From: JAXLRU01 sp046330935
GTDB lineage: Bacteria; Actinomycetota; Actinomycetes; Actinomycetales; Kineosporiaceae
Assembly (NCBI GenBank): GCA_046330935.1
Contig: JAXLRU010000002.1
Coordinates: forward strand, 868,001-932,000
Direction: 5' to 3'
Length of the DNA: 64,000 bases
Shown here: positions 15,472-23,792 of the stretch, one piece after another
Layout of the letters: each line of letters opens with the position of its first letter
Numbering within the stretch: position 1 is the stretch's first letter
The notes under the pieces: model-generated
Databases searched by the model: none
What the model saw: only the letters and a program-made list of their open reading frames with translations
What the model was told of the DNA's origin: nothing
Position numbers and translations under genes: made by a program

Positions 15472-17306
15472 TTGCTGGGAACCGCCCAGGTCAGCTCGCC
15501 GACCTCACCCGCGGTCACGCTCACGGGGGTGGCCGTCTCGGGGCCGGCCGCGGAGGGGTACCACCACTCGACGTAGTCGTCGGAGGAGGTGGAGTCGACC
15601 CGGAGCATCGTCGCCTTGATCCGGATGTCGCCCGTGCCGAAGCCGCGGAGGACGGTCGTGGGGTCGTCGGCCCGGAGCCCGCCGCCCCAGCCCGCGGGGT
15701 CGCCCGACGCCGAGATGGTGTCGAACTCCACGGCGTACCCGGCCGGCACCCCGGTCATGGTGACCTTCAGCTGTGCCTCGGGGAGGAAACGGATGTCGGC
15801 CGTGCTGGTCTTGCCCCAGCTGACCTGCACCTTCTCTGCCTGGGCGGACTCGGTGACCCCGCCGGTCCAGGTGAACGCGTACGGCTTGTCACGCGCGTAG
15901 GCCATGGCCGGCACCGACCACTGGGCCACGTTGGTGATCGTGTAGCGGCCGTCGGCGTCGGTCTTAGCGGTGTCGATGCCGGCACCGCCGTCGCCGATCC
16001 GGCCGGGGTTGTCCCCGCCCAGGGCGACCCATGCACCGGCCACGGGCTCGCCGTCGGGCGAGGTGACGACGCCCGTCACCGTGCCGCCGAGCCCGGCCAC
16101 CGTGGTGCCCGAGTCGACGGTGGTCGCGGCCTTCGCGGTCACGACCTTCGCGTCGGGGAAGCGGGCGACGCCCGGGGCGTAGACGTAGGGGTGGGTCTCG
16201 TCGCCGTAGACGTAGACCACGTAGCGACCGGTGGGGATGCCCTTGACCCGGAACCGGCCCTGGCTGTCGCTGCACGAGGCGACCTGCTGGTCGAGGTAGG
16301 CGGGGCGCACCCGGACGTCGGCGGCGTCGACCTGCACGCAGACCTTCGCGCGGGGCTTGCCGGCCTCGCTGACGATCGTGCCGGTGAGGGTCGCCGTCGG
16401 CAGCAGGCGCAGCGTGACCTTGGTGGTCTTGCCGCGCTTGAGGACCACGGCCTTCTCGACCGCCCCGAGGCTGCCGTCGGGCACCGAGGCCACCACGCTC
16501 TGCCGACCCCCGGGCTGGCGGGTCAGCGTCACGGTCCCGGTGGTGCCGGTGCAGGGCGGGCTGCCGGCCGTCGTCGTGCTGGTGAGGCACACACCCTTGA
16601 GGGGGACGCCGTCCTTGTCCACGGCCGTCACGACGAGCGTCGCGGGGCGCGCGACGGTGGCCGTCAACGGCTTGGGCGCCTTGCCCAGGACCTGGGTCAG
16701 GGTGGGCTTGGCCGGGCGGGTCGGCTTGCCGGTGGCCCACAGCAGCTCACCGTCGGGCATGCGGTACTGCACCAGGTAGGAGCCCGTGAGCAGGGACGCC
16801 GACCACGAGCCGTCGGCGCCGGTGGTCACCGAGCCCCAGCTGTTGACGCCGCCCGCGGGCACGAAGGCGACCTCGGCCCCCTGGACGGGCTTGCCGTCGG
16901 GGTAGCGCAGGACGCCGGTCGCGGGACGCCGCGGCTGCAGCGAGGCGTCGGCGGTGCCGGGTGCCTTGACGATCGTCGCCTCGTTGGGGTCGGCCACGCC
17001 GCCGGAGTACTCGTCGACGTAGTCCCCGCCGGAGAACTCCAGTTGGTAGGCACGGCCGGCGACGACGTCGAGCGTGTAGCGCCCGTCCTCACCGGCGCAG
17101 GTGTCGGCGTAGGCCCACTCGCCGTCGTCCCAGGTGGTGGCGTTCACGCAGCCGGGCACGGGCGCCCCGGTCAGCTCGTCGGTGATCGTCCCGGTGATGG
17201 TCGCGGGCGCGGCCTGCGCCACCACCGCGGGCATCGCGGTGAGCGCCCCCAGCGCCGTGGCGACCGCGACGGCCAGCGCCGCCCCCCGCCGTCTCGTGCG
17301 TGTCAT
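15468..17306 (-). CDS. Large secreted protein with repeated carboxypeptidase-regulatory-like domains
   Basis: A 612-residue exported protein. It has a signal peptide of about 35 residues (MTRTRRRGAALAVAVATALG, cleavage near AQA-AP) and then about six beta-sandwich units with the signature ITGTITDELTGAPVPGCV / GEDGRYTLDVVAG repeated with variation (FVPAGG; SDSQGRFRVKGIPTGRY; DADGRYTITNVA). Paired cysteines occur in the first and middle units. It is a longer paralogue of the protein at 10421-11674: both end with FTWTGG, VSWGKT and a final strand EL/SLTW-VP. There is no anchor or enzyme domain. GGAGGA sits eight bases before ATG 17306. Function unknown; possibly an adhesive or matrix protein. 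Confidence 0.75.
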   Translation of the reverse strand: MTRTRRRGAALAVAVATALGALTAMPAVVAQAAPATITGTITDELTGAPVPGCVNATTWDDGEWAYADTCAGEDGRYTLDVVAGRAYQLEFSGGDYVDEYSGGVADPNEATIVKAPGTADASLQPRRPATGVLRYPDGKPVQGAEVAFVPAGGVNSWGSVTTGADGSWSASLLTGSYLVQYRMPDGELLWATGKPTRPAKPTLTQVLGKAPKPLTATVARPATLVVTAVDKDGVPLKGVCLTSTTTAGSPPCTGTTGTVTLTRQPGGRQSVVASVPDGSLGAVEKAVVLKRGKTTKVTLRLLPTATLTGTIVSEAGKPRAKVCVQVDAADVRVRPAYLDQQVASCSDSQGRFRVKGIPTGRYVVYVYGDETHPYVYAPGVARFPDAKVVTAKAATTVDSGTTVAGLGGTVTGVVTSPDGEPVAGAWVALGGDNPGRIGDGGAGIDTAKTDADGRYTITNVAQWSVPAMAYARDKPYAFTWTGGVTESAQAEKVQVSWGKTSTADIRFLPEAQLKVTMTGVPAGYAVEFDTISASGDPAGWGGGLRADDPTTVLRGFGTGDIRIKATMLRVDSTSSDDYVEWWYPSAAGPETATPVSVTAGEVGELTWAVPSK

Positions 17307-17601
17307 CGTGCGTCCTCCGCTCCATGAGGCGCGGAACCGGCACACGTCTGCCGCCCCCGTCCCGCCCTGTCGTCGACGCAGACCATAGAGGGTGCGACCG
17401 ACGGCCGCGCGGGACTTCGCGCACCGTCGGCTGTCGCCCGTCTTTCCCCCGGGTTACGTTTGCGTCACCCGGCCCCCATGCACGACAAATGGGCGGGACA
17501 TGGCGTTACCCTCCGAACAATCCCGCGTCGCACCCCCCGGGAGCCGGAGATCTTCTCGTCCGGGCGGGTGGGCGCGATGCCCGAACCGTGAAGGAGACGT
17601 C

Positions 17602-18657
17602 GTGCGTCGCTCCATCAGCTTCGCGTCGGTCGCCGTGCTGGCCTCCGTCCTGCTGGCCGGCTGCGGGGGTGGCGGCGAGGACCCGGAGCCGGGCGCGGGC
17701 GGCTCGGGTGGCACGACGTCCGACGTGAAGGTCGGCCTCGCCTACGACATCGGGGGCCGCGGCGACCAGTCGTTCAACGACTCGGCGGCGGCGGGCCTCG
17801 ACAAGGCCAAGAGCGAGTTCGGGATCGAGATCAAGGAGCTCGAGGCGAGCCAGAACGAGACCGACGCGCAGAAGGAGGAGCGGCTGCGGCTGCTGGCCTC
17901 CGGCGGCTACGACCCGGTGCTGGCCATCGGTTTCGCGTACGCCACGGCGCTCGGCAAGGTCGCGCCCGAGTTCCCCGACACCACGTTCGCGATCGTGGAC
18001 GACTCCTCGCTGTCGGCGAAGAACAAGAACGTCACGTCGCTGGTGTTCGCCGAGGAGCAGGGGTCCTACCTGGTCGGCGTCATCGCGGCGCAGGCATCCA
18101 AGAGCGGCAAGGTCGGCTTCGTCGGTGGCGTGAACGTGCCGCTGATCCAGAAGTTCGAGGCGGGCTTCACCGCAGGGGTGAAGGCGGCCAAGCCGCAGAC
18201 GACCGTCCAGGTCAAGTACCTGAGCGAGCCGCCGGACTTCTCCGGCTTCGGCAACCCGGCGGCCGGCAAGGCCGCCGCCCAGGGCATGCTCGACGCCGGC
18301 GCCGACGTCGTCTACGCGGCCGCCGGGGGGTCCGGCGCCGGGGTGTTCGAGGCGGTGGCCGCCAAGCCGGGCTCCTTCGCCATCGGGGTGGACTCCGACC
18401 AGTACAAGACGGCGGACGACGCCCTGAAGCCGATCATCCTGACGTCGATGCTGAAGAAGGTCGACGTCGCCGTGTACGACGCGATCAAGGCCTCGGTGAA
18501 CGGCTCGCCGCTGACCGGCGTCCAGGTCTTCGACCTCAAGCAGGGCGGCATCGACTACTCGACGTCCAACTCCGCGGTCCAGCCGTTCACGGCGAAGGCC
18601 GACGAGGCGAAGGCGAAGATCGGCGACGGTAGCGTGACCGTCCCGACCGCCAAGTAG
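17602..18657 (+). CDS. BMP-family nucleoside-binding lipoprotein of an ABC importer
   Basis: A 351-residue extracellular lipoprotein that captures nucleosides for import. The lipobox LAGC follows a short hydrophobic signal (residues 1-20). The mature protein starts with a Gly/Glu linker and then the Bmp/Med fold: VGLAYDIGGRGDQSFND, LASGGYDPVLAIGFAYA, VGFVGGVNVPLIQKFEAGF and GVDSDQY. These are the signature segments of PnrA/BmpA-type purine-nucleoside receptors. GTG 17602 is preceded by AAGGAG. It heads a five-gene operon with a double ATPase, two permeases and adenosine deaminase, which points to purine nucleosides as ligand. Confidence 0.93.
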   Translation: MRRSISFASVAVLASVLLAGCGGGGEDPEPGAGGSGGTTSDVKVGLAYDIGGRGDQSFNDSAAAGLDKAKSEFGIEIKELEASQNETDAQKEERLRLLASGGYDPVLAIGFAYATALGKVAPEFPDTTFAIVDDSSLSAKNKNVTSLVFAEEQGSYLVGVIAAQASKSGKVGFVGGVNVPLIQKFEAGFTAGVKAAKPQTTVQVKYLSEPPDFSGFGNPAAGKAAAQGMLDAGADVVYAAAGGSGAGVFEAVAAKPGSFAIGVDSDQYKTADDALKPIILTSMLKKVDVAVYDAIKASVNGSPLTGVQVFDLKQGGIDYSTSNSAVQPFTAKADEAKAKIGDGSVTVPTAK

Positions 18658-18737
18658 TCGCCGACGACCGCCGGAGGTGCGCCATCTCCGCTGACCCCGC
18701 GCCGGGCGACCCGGCCCGTGCGGCACTGCCACCGGCC

Positions 18738-20258
18738 GTGGAGCTGCGCGGCATCACGAAGCGGTTCCCCGGCGTGGTGGCCAACCGCGACGTCGACATC
18801 GTCGTCCGGCGCGGGCAGGTGCACGCCGTCGTGGGGGAGAACGGGGCCGGCAAGTCGACCCTGATGAAGACCCTGTACGGCATGCACCGTCCCGACGAGG
18901 GCACGATCGCGCTGGACGGCGAGCGAGTGGTGCTCCACAGCCCGGCGGACGCGATCGCCCGCGGGGTGGGGATGGTGCACCAGCACTTCAAGCTGGCCGA
19001 CAACTTCACCGTCGCCGAGAACGTGGTGCTCGGTGCCGAGCCGAGGCGGGGCCCGGTGCTGGACCTGCGCGCGGCCCGCCGGCGGATCCGCGAGATCGGC
19101 CACCGGTACGGCCTCGACGTCGACCCGGACGCCGTGGTGGAGGACCTCGGGGTGGGTGACCGGCAGCGGGTCGAGATCGTCAAGGTCCTCTTCCGCGGCG
19201 CCCGGACGCTGATCCTGGACGAGCCGACGGCGGTGCTGGTGCCGCACGAGGTCGACGAGCTGTTCGCCGCGCTGCGCGAGCTGAAGGGCGAGGGCCTGTC
19301 GATCGTCTTCATCTCGCACAAGCTCGACGAGGTGCTGGCGGTCGCCGACGAGATCACCGTGATCCGGCGCGGCACCACCGTGGCGACGGTCGGGCGGGGC
19401 GAGGTGACCGCGCGCCGGCTGGCCGAGCTGATGGTCGGCAGCGAGCTGCCCACCCCCGCGACGTCGTCGTCGACGGTGACCGACCGCCCCGTGCTGAGCA
19501 TCCGCGGGCTGTCCCTCACCGCGGCGTCCGGGCTGCCGCTGCTCGACGACGTCTCGCTGACCATCCACGCGGGCGAGGTGCTGGGCATCGCCGGCGTGGA
19601 GGGCAACGGCCAGGCCGAGCTGGTGGAGACCCTGATGGGCATGCGCCCGGCCACCGCGGGGCAGGTGCTGCTGGAGCAGCGGGACGTCACCGCGCTGTCC
19701 ACCCGCCGCCGGCGGGAGGCGGGGATGGCGTTCATCCCGGAGGACAGGGGCAGGCACGGGCTGCTGCTGAGCGAGCCGCTGTGGCAGAACCGGATCCTCG
19801 GCCACCAGACGAGGCCGCCGACGGCGCGGGGGCCCCTGATCGACGTCGCGGGCGCCCGTGCCGACTGCCGACGGATCGTCGAGGAGTACGACGTCCGCAC
19901 CCCGTCGATCGACGTGCCGGCCTCGGCCCTGTCGGGCGGCAACCAGCAGAAGCTGATCGTCGGGCGCGAGATGAGCGGCTCGCCCAAGCTCCTGATCGCC
20001 GCGCACCCGACGCGCGGGGTGGACGTCGGCGCGCAGGCCGCCGTCTGGGACCTGCTGCGCGCGGCCCGGGCCGACGGCCTGGCGGTGCTGCTGGTCAGCG
20101 CCGACCTCGACGAGCTGATCGGGCTGTCGGACACGCTCAAGGTGATCCTGCGCGGGCGGATCGTCGCCGACGTCGACCCGGCGACGGTGACGCCGCAGCA
20201 GCTGGGCTCGGCGATGACCGGCGCCGGTGCGCCACCCGACGAGGAGGTGGCCGGGTGA
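18738..20258 (+). CDS. Nucleoside ABC importer ATP-binding protein (two ATPase domains)
   Basis: A protein of at least 506 residues with two fused ABC ATPase domains, as in BmpA/Rbs-type importers. Domain 1 has Walker A GENGAGKST, signature LGVGDRQRVEI and Walker B LILDEPTAVL. Domain 2 has the usual degenerate P-loop (GVEGNGQAEL), signature SGGNQQKLIVGRE and a Walker B region reading LIAAHPTRGVDVG, where the usual acidic residue is replaced. The start is odd. The good Shine-Dalgarno GGAGGTG (18673-18679) is followed after four bases by ATC at 18684, and the codons from there read (M)SADPAPGDP, exactly like relatives that begin MSADP. The real start may be ATC 18684; the first standard codon is GTG 18738, without a ribosome-binding site. 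The 3' end overlaps the permease by 4 bp. Confidence 0.92.
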   Translation: MELRGITKRFPGVVANRDVDIVVRRGQVHAVVGENGAGKSTLMKTLYGMHRPDEGTIALDGERVVLHSPADAIARGVGMVHQHFKLADNFTVAENVVLGAEPRRGPVLDLRAARRRIREIGHRYGLDVDPDAVVEDLGVGDRQRVEIVKVLFRGARTLILDEPTAVLVPHEVDELFAALRELKGEGLSIVFISHKLDEVLAVADEITVIRRGTTVATVGRGEVTARRLAELMVGSELPTPATSSSTVTDRPVLSIRGLSLTAASGLPLLDDVSLTIHAGEVLGIAGVEGNGQAELVETLMGMRPATAGQVLLEQRDVTALSTRRRREAGMAFIPEDRGRHGLLLSEPLWQNRILGHQTRPPTARGPLIDVAGARADCRRIVEEYDVRTPSIDVPASALSGGNQQKLIVGREMSGSPKLLIAAHPTRGVDVGAQAAVWDLLRAARADGLAVLLVSADLDELIGLSDTLKVILRGRIVADVDPATVTPQQLGSAMTGAGAPPDEEVAG

Positions 20259-21409
20259 CCGGCGTGCTGCGCCGGGTGGGCCTCGTACTGGCCGCGCCCG
20301 CCCTGGCGATCCTGTTCGCGCTGCTGGTGACCACGCTGGTGCTCCTGTCCACCGGGACCGACCCGTGGGCGACGTTCTCGGCGATGCTCGACTACGCCGC
20401 CCGGCCGCGCACCCAGGTGTTGATCCTCAACTCGGCCACCACCTACTACTTCGCCGCGATCGCCGTCGCGATCGGCTTCCGGATGAACCTGTTCAACATC
20501 GGCGTCGACGGGCAGTACCGGCTGGCGGCCATGCTCGCCGCCGCGCTCGGCGGCGCGCTGACCCTGCCACCCGTGCTGCACGCCGCGGTGATCGTCGTGG
20601 TGGCGATGCTGGTCGGGGGCCTGTGGGCCGGGGCGGCCGCCGTCCTGAAGGTCTACCGAGGGGTCAGCGAGGTGATCTCGACGATCATGCTCAACTTCGT
20701 GGCGACCGGGATCGTGGCCTACCTGCTCACCCCGGGCCGGCTGGCGCAGCGCACCGCCGGGTCGAACAACGTCGGCACCAAGGAGATCCCCGAATCGGGC
20801 CGGGTGCCCGGGCTGGCGCTGGTGCCCGGCTCCACGCTGGAGGTGTACGGCCTGGTCGTGCTGGCCGCGGTGGTCGGGGTGGCCTTCTGGTTCGGAATCA
20901 ACCGGACCCGCTTCGGCTTCGACCTGCGGGCCACGGGGATCAGCGAGCCGGCCGCGGTGGCGGGCGGGGTGGACGTCAAGCGGATGGTCCTGCTGACCAT
21001 GGTGCTCTCGGGGGTGGTGGCCGGCCTGGTCGGCATGCCCCAGCTGCTCGGGGCCTCCTACACCTACTCGCTGGACTTCCCCGCCGGTCTGGGGTTCACC
21101 GGCATCGCCATCGCCCTGCTGGGCCGCAACGACCCGATCGGGATCGCGATCGGCGCCCTGCTCTGGGGCTTCCTGGACAACTCCGCGCTGATCCTCGACC
21201 TGGAGGGGGTGGCCAAGGAGATCGTGCTGATCACCCAGGCCGTCACGGTGCTGTCCGTGGTGGTGGCCTACGAGCTCGTCCGCCGCTACCGGCTCGCGGC
21301 GCAGCAGCGGGCGGTGGGCCGGCAGCTCGGCACACTGCCGGACGCGGCGCCGGACGCGGCGTCGAACGCGGTTGCGGACGCCGCGGGGCCGCGGGGGGCC
21401 GGGGCATGA
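20255..21409 (+). CDS. Nucleoside ABC importer permease 1
   Basis: A 384-residue membrane protein of the BPD_transp_2 type with about eight to ten helices. Typical segments are GFRMNLFNIGVDGQYRLAA, GVSEVISTIMLNFVA (the cytoplasmic coupling region) and GLGFTGIAIALLGRNDPIGI. It forms the translocation pore with the next gene product. GTG 20255 overlaps the ATPase stop (GTGA) and the gene ends in an ATGA overlap with permease 2, so the operon is translationally coupled. The C-terminal 25 residues are an Ala/Asp-rich tail not expected in the family. Confidence 0.92.
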   Translation: MTGVLRRVGLVLAAPALAILFALLVTTLVLLSTGTDPWATFSAMLDYAARPRTQVLILNSATTYYFAAIAVAIGFRMNLFNIGVDGQYRLAAMLAAALGGALTLPPVLHAAVIVVVAMLVGGLWAGAAAVLKVYRGVSEVISTIMLNFVATGIVAYLLTPGRLAQRTAGSNNVGTKEIPESGRVPGLALVPGSTLEVYGLVVLAAVVGVAFWFGINRTRFGFDLRATGISEPAAVAGGVDVKRMVLLTMVLSGVVAGLVGMPQLLGASYTYSLDFPAGLGFTGIAIALLGRNDPIGIAIGALLWGFLDNSALILDLEGVAKEIVLITQAVTVLSVVVAYELVRRYRLAAQQRAVGRQLGTLPDAAPDAASNAVADAAGPRGAGA

Positions 21410-22677
21410 CGGCCGCACTCGCTCCTGCGGCGCCGACCCCTCAGCCCTCCTCCGGGCGCCGCTTCGGGTGGTGGCGGCATCGGTGGGCGCGGCTCGGCGT
21501 CCTGCTCGCCGCCGGGCTGGTCGCGCTGGCCACGGTCCGGATCCTGTCCGGGGCCCGTGACCTCACCTCGGCCGGCACCGTCGGGGCGGCGGTGGTGCTG
21601 GCGGTCCCGATCGCCATGGCCGCCCTGGGCGGGCTGTGGGCGGAGCGCGCCGGGGTGGTGAACATCGGCCTCGAAGGCATGATGATCATGGGCACCTTCG
21701 GGGCGGGCTGGATGGGCTGGCAGCACGGGCCGTGGGCCGGCGTGCTGACCGGGGTGCTGCTCGGGGCGCTCGGCGGCCTCGTGCACGCCGTCGCCACCGT
21801 CACCTTCGGCGTCGACCACATCGTCTCCGGGGTCGCCGTCAACATCCTGGGGCTGGGGGCCTCGCAGTTCCTCGCCTCCCTCGCGTTCACGGGAACCCCC
21901 AACGGCGGCGAGACGCAGTCGCCACGCATCCGCCCGATCGAGACCGTCTCGCTGCCCGGGGTCTCGGGCCCGTTGCAGAGCCTGGAGCGGCAGCAGTGGT
22001 TCCTGCTGTCCGACGTGGCCGGGGTGCTGCGCGGTCTGCTGACCGGCGTCTCCCTGCTCACCCTGCTCGCGGTGGCGCTGGTGGTGGTGACCTACCTCGT
22101 GCTGTGGTGGACGCCGTTCGGCCTGCGCCTGCGCTCCTGCGGCGAGGACCCCTACGCCGCGGAATCGCTCGGCGTCCGCGTCCAGCTGCACAAGTACGTC
22201 GCGGTGCTGGTCTCCGGCGGGCTCGCCGGCCTCGGCGGCGCGTTCCTGGCGATCGTCGCCTCGAGCACCTACCGCGAGGGGCAGACGGCCGGTCGCGGGT
22301 ACATCGGGCTCGCCGCGATGATCTTCGGTAACTGGCGTCCGGGAGGGCTGGTGGCCGGGGCCGGGCTGTTCGGCTACACCGACGCCGTCCAGCTCCGCAA
22401 CGCCGAGGCCGTCCACGCGCTCCTGCTCCTCCTGGCGGTGCTGCTGGCGGCGTTCGCGGTGCGCCACGCGGTCCGGCGGCGGCTGGTGCCGGCACTGGTG
22501 GCCGCGGGGTTCGCGGCCGGGTCGCTGCTGCTCTACCTGACCACCGACACCCTGCCGCCGCAGGTCACCTTCATGACCCCCTACGTGACGACGCTGCTGG
22601 TGCTGGCCCTGGCCAGCCAGCGGTTGCGGATGCCGAAGGCGGACGGCCTCGTCTACCGCCGCGGCGGTGAGCGCTAG
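21406..22677 (+). CDS. Nucleoside ABC importer permease 2
   Basis: A 423-residue membrane permease, partner of permease 1. It shows AALGGLWAERAGVVNIGLEGMM, GVDHIVSGVAVNILGLG, RSCGEDPYAAESLGV (coupling loop) and GLAAMIFGNWRPGGLV, the hallmarks of the second BPD_transp_2 subunit in BMP-type nucleoside importers. An additional pair of hydrophobic segments at the C-terminus (ALLLLLAVLLAAFAV; VAAGFAAGSLLLYL) makes it longer than many relatives. ATG 21406 overlaps permease 1 by 4 bp; the 3' end overlaps adenosine deaminase by 11 bp if that gene starts at 22667. Confidence 0.92.
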   Translation: MTAALAPAAPTPQPSSGRRFGWWRHRWARLGVLLAAGLVALATVRILSGARDLTSAGTVGAAVVLAVPIAMAALGGLWAERAGVVNIGLEGMMIMGTFGAGWMGWQHGPWAGVLTGVLLGALGGLVHAVATVTFGVDHIVSGVAVNILGLGASQFLASLAFTGTPNGGETQSPRIRPIETVSLPGVSGPLQSLERQQWFLLSDVAGVLRGLLTGVSLLTLLAVALVVVTYLVLWWTPFGLRLRSCGEDPYAAESLGVRVQLHKYVAVLVSGGLAGLGGAFLAIVASSTYREGQTAGRGYIGLAAMIFGNWRPGGLVAGAGLFGYTDAVQLRNAEAVHALLLLLAVLLAAFAVRHAVRRRLVPALVAAGFAAGSLLLYLTTDTLPPQVTFMTPYVTTLLVLALASQRLRMPKADGLVYRRGGER

Positions 22678-23782
22678 CTCGATGGAGACGGCAGCCGACG
22701 CCATCGCCCGGGCCCCCAAGGCGGTGCTGCACGACCACCTCGACGGCGGGCTGAGGCCGGGGACCCTGCTCGACCTGGCCGCCGAGGCGGGCCACGAGCT
22801 GCCCGCGCCGGACGAGGCGCAGCTCGCCGCCTGGTTCCACGAGGCGGCCCACTCCGGGTCGCTGGAGCGCTACCTGGCCACCTTCCGGCACACCGTCGCG
22901 GTGATGCAGGACCGCGCGTCGCTGGTCCGGGTGGCCCGCGAGCACGTCCTCGACCTCGCGGCCGACGGCGTCGTCTACGGCGAGGTCCGCTACGCGCCGC
23001 AGCTGCACCTGGAGGGCGGGCTGAGCCTGGACGACGTCGTCACCGCGGTGCAGGAGGGCCTGGACGAGGGGTGCCGGGAGGCGGCCGAACAGGGCCGCGC
23101 CGTCCGGGTGGGCACGCTGCTCACGGCGATGCGGCACACCGACCGCAGCGAGGAGGTCGCCGCGCTCGCCGTGCGCCACCGCGGCGCCGGGGTGGTCGGC
23201 TTCGACCTCGCCGGGGCTGAGGCGGGCCACCCGCCGTCACGGCACCGGGCGGCGTTCGACCTGGTCCACCGGGAGAACCTGCACCTGACCATCCACGCGG
23301 GCGAGGCGTTCGGGCTGCCCAGCATCCAGGAGGCCGTGCACGTCTGCGGCGCCGACCGGCTCGGCCACGGGGTGCGGATCGTCGACGACATCGAGCGCCT
23401 CGACGGCACCGACCGGCACGGGCGCCCGCTGGCCCGGCTCGGCCGCCTCGCGGCATGGGTCCGGGACGCGCGGATCCCCCTCGAGCTGTGCCCCACCAGC
23501 AACGTCGGCACCGGCGCGGCCGCGAGCATCGCCGAGCACCCGATCACCCTGCTCAAGGACCTGCGCTTCCGGGTCACCCTGAACACCGACAACCGGCTGA
23601 TGTCGAGCACGTCGATGACCCGCGAGATGCAGCAGCTGGTGCAGCACGCCGGCTGGTCGCTCGGCGACCTGCGCTGGGTCACCGTCAACGCGCTGAAGAG
23701 CGCGTTCCTCCCCTTCGACGAGCGGGTGGCCCTGATCGAGGACGTCGTGCTGCCGGGCTGGGCGGCCGCCGGAGCGGCCTGA
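22667..23782 (+). CDS. add: Adenosine deaminase
   Basis: A 371-residue cytosolic zinc enzyme converting adenosine or deoxyadenosine to inosine. The zinc-binding HDHLDGG is at residues 22-28 (H22, H24). The substrate and catalytic elements follow in order: VVGFDLAGAE, LTIHAGEAFG (zinc His and catalytic Glu), RLGHGVR, CPTSN, and LNTDNRLMS with the last metal aspartate (TDN where many relatives have TDDP). The start may be GTG 22667, inside the permease gene, or ATG 22682. Placement at the end of the nucleoside importer operon makes uptake and deamination one pathway feeding purine salvage. Confidence 0.95.
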   Translation: MSASSMETAADAIARAPKAVLHDHLDGGLRPGTLLDLAAEAGHELPAPDEAQLAAWFHEAAHSGSLERYLATFRHTVAVMQDRASLVRVAREHVLDLAADGVVYGEVRYAPQLHLEGGLSLDDVVTAVQEGLDEGCREAAEQGRAVRVGTLLTAMRHTDRSEEVAALAVRHRGAGVVGFDLAGAEAGHPPSRHRAAFDLVHRENLHLTIHAGEAFGLPSIQEAVHVCGADRLGHGVRIVDDIERLDGTDRHGRPLARLGRLAAWVRDARIPLELCPTSNVGTGAAASIAEHPITLLKDLRFRVTLNTDNRLMSSTSMTREMQQLVQHAGWSLGDLRWVTVNALKSAFLPFDERVALIEDVVLPGWAAAGAA

Positions 23783-23792
23783 CGGACGCCCG

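Noticed and set aside
17307..17601. Purine riboswitch before the nucleoside importer operon
   Set aside because: No conserved purine-aptamer core or transcription-terminator pair could be made out; the stretch looks like an ordinary divergent promoter region.
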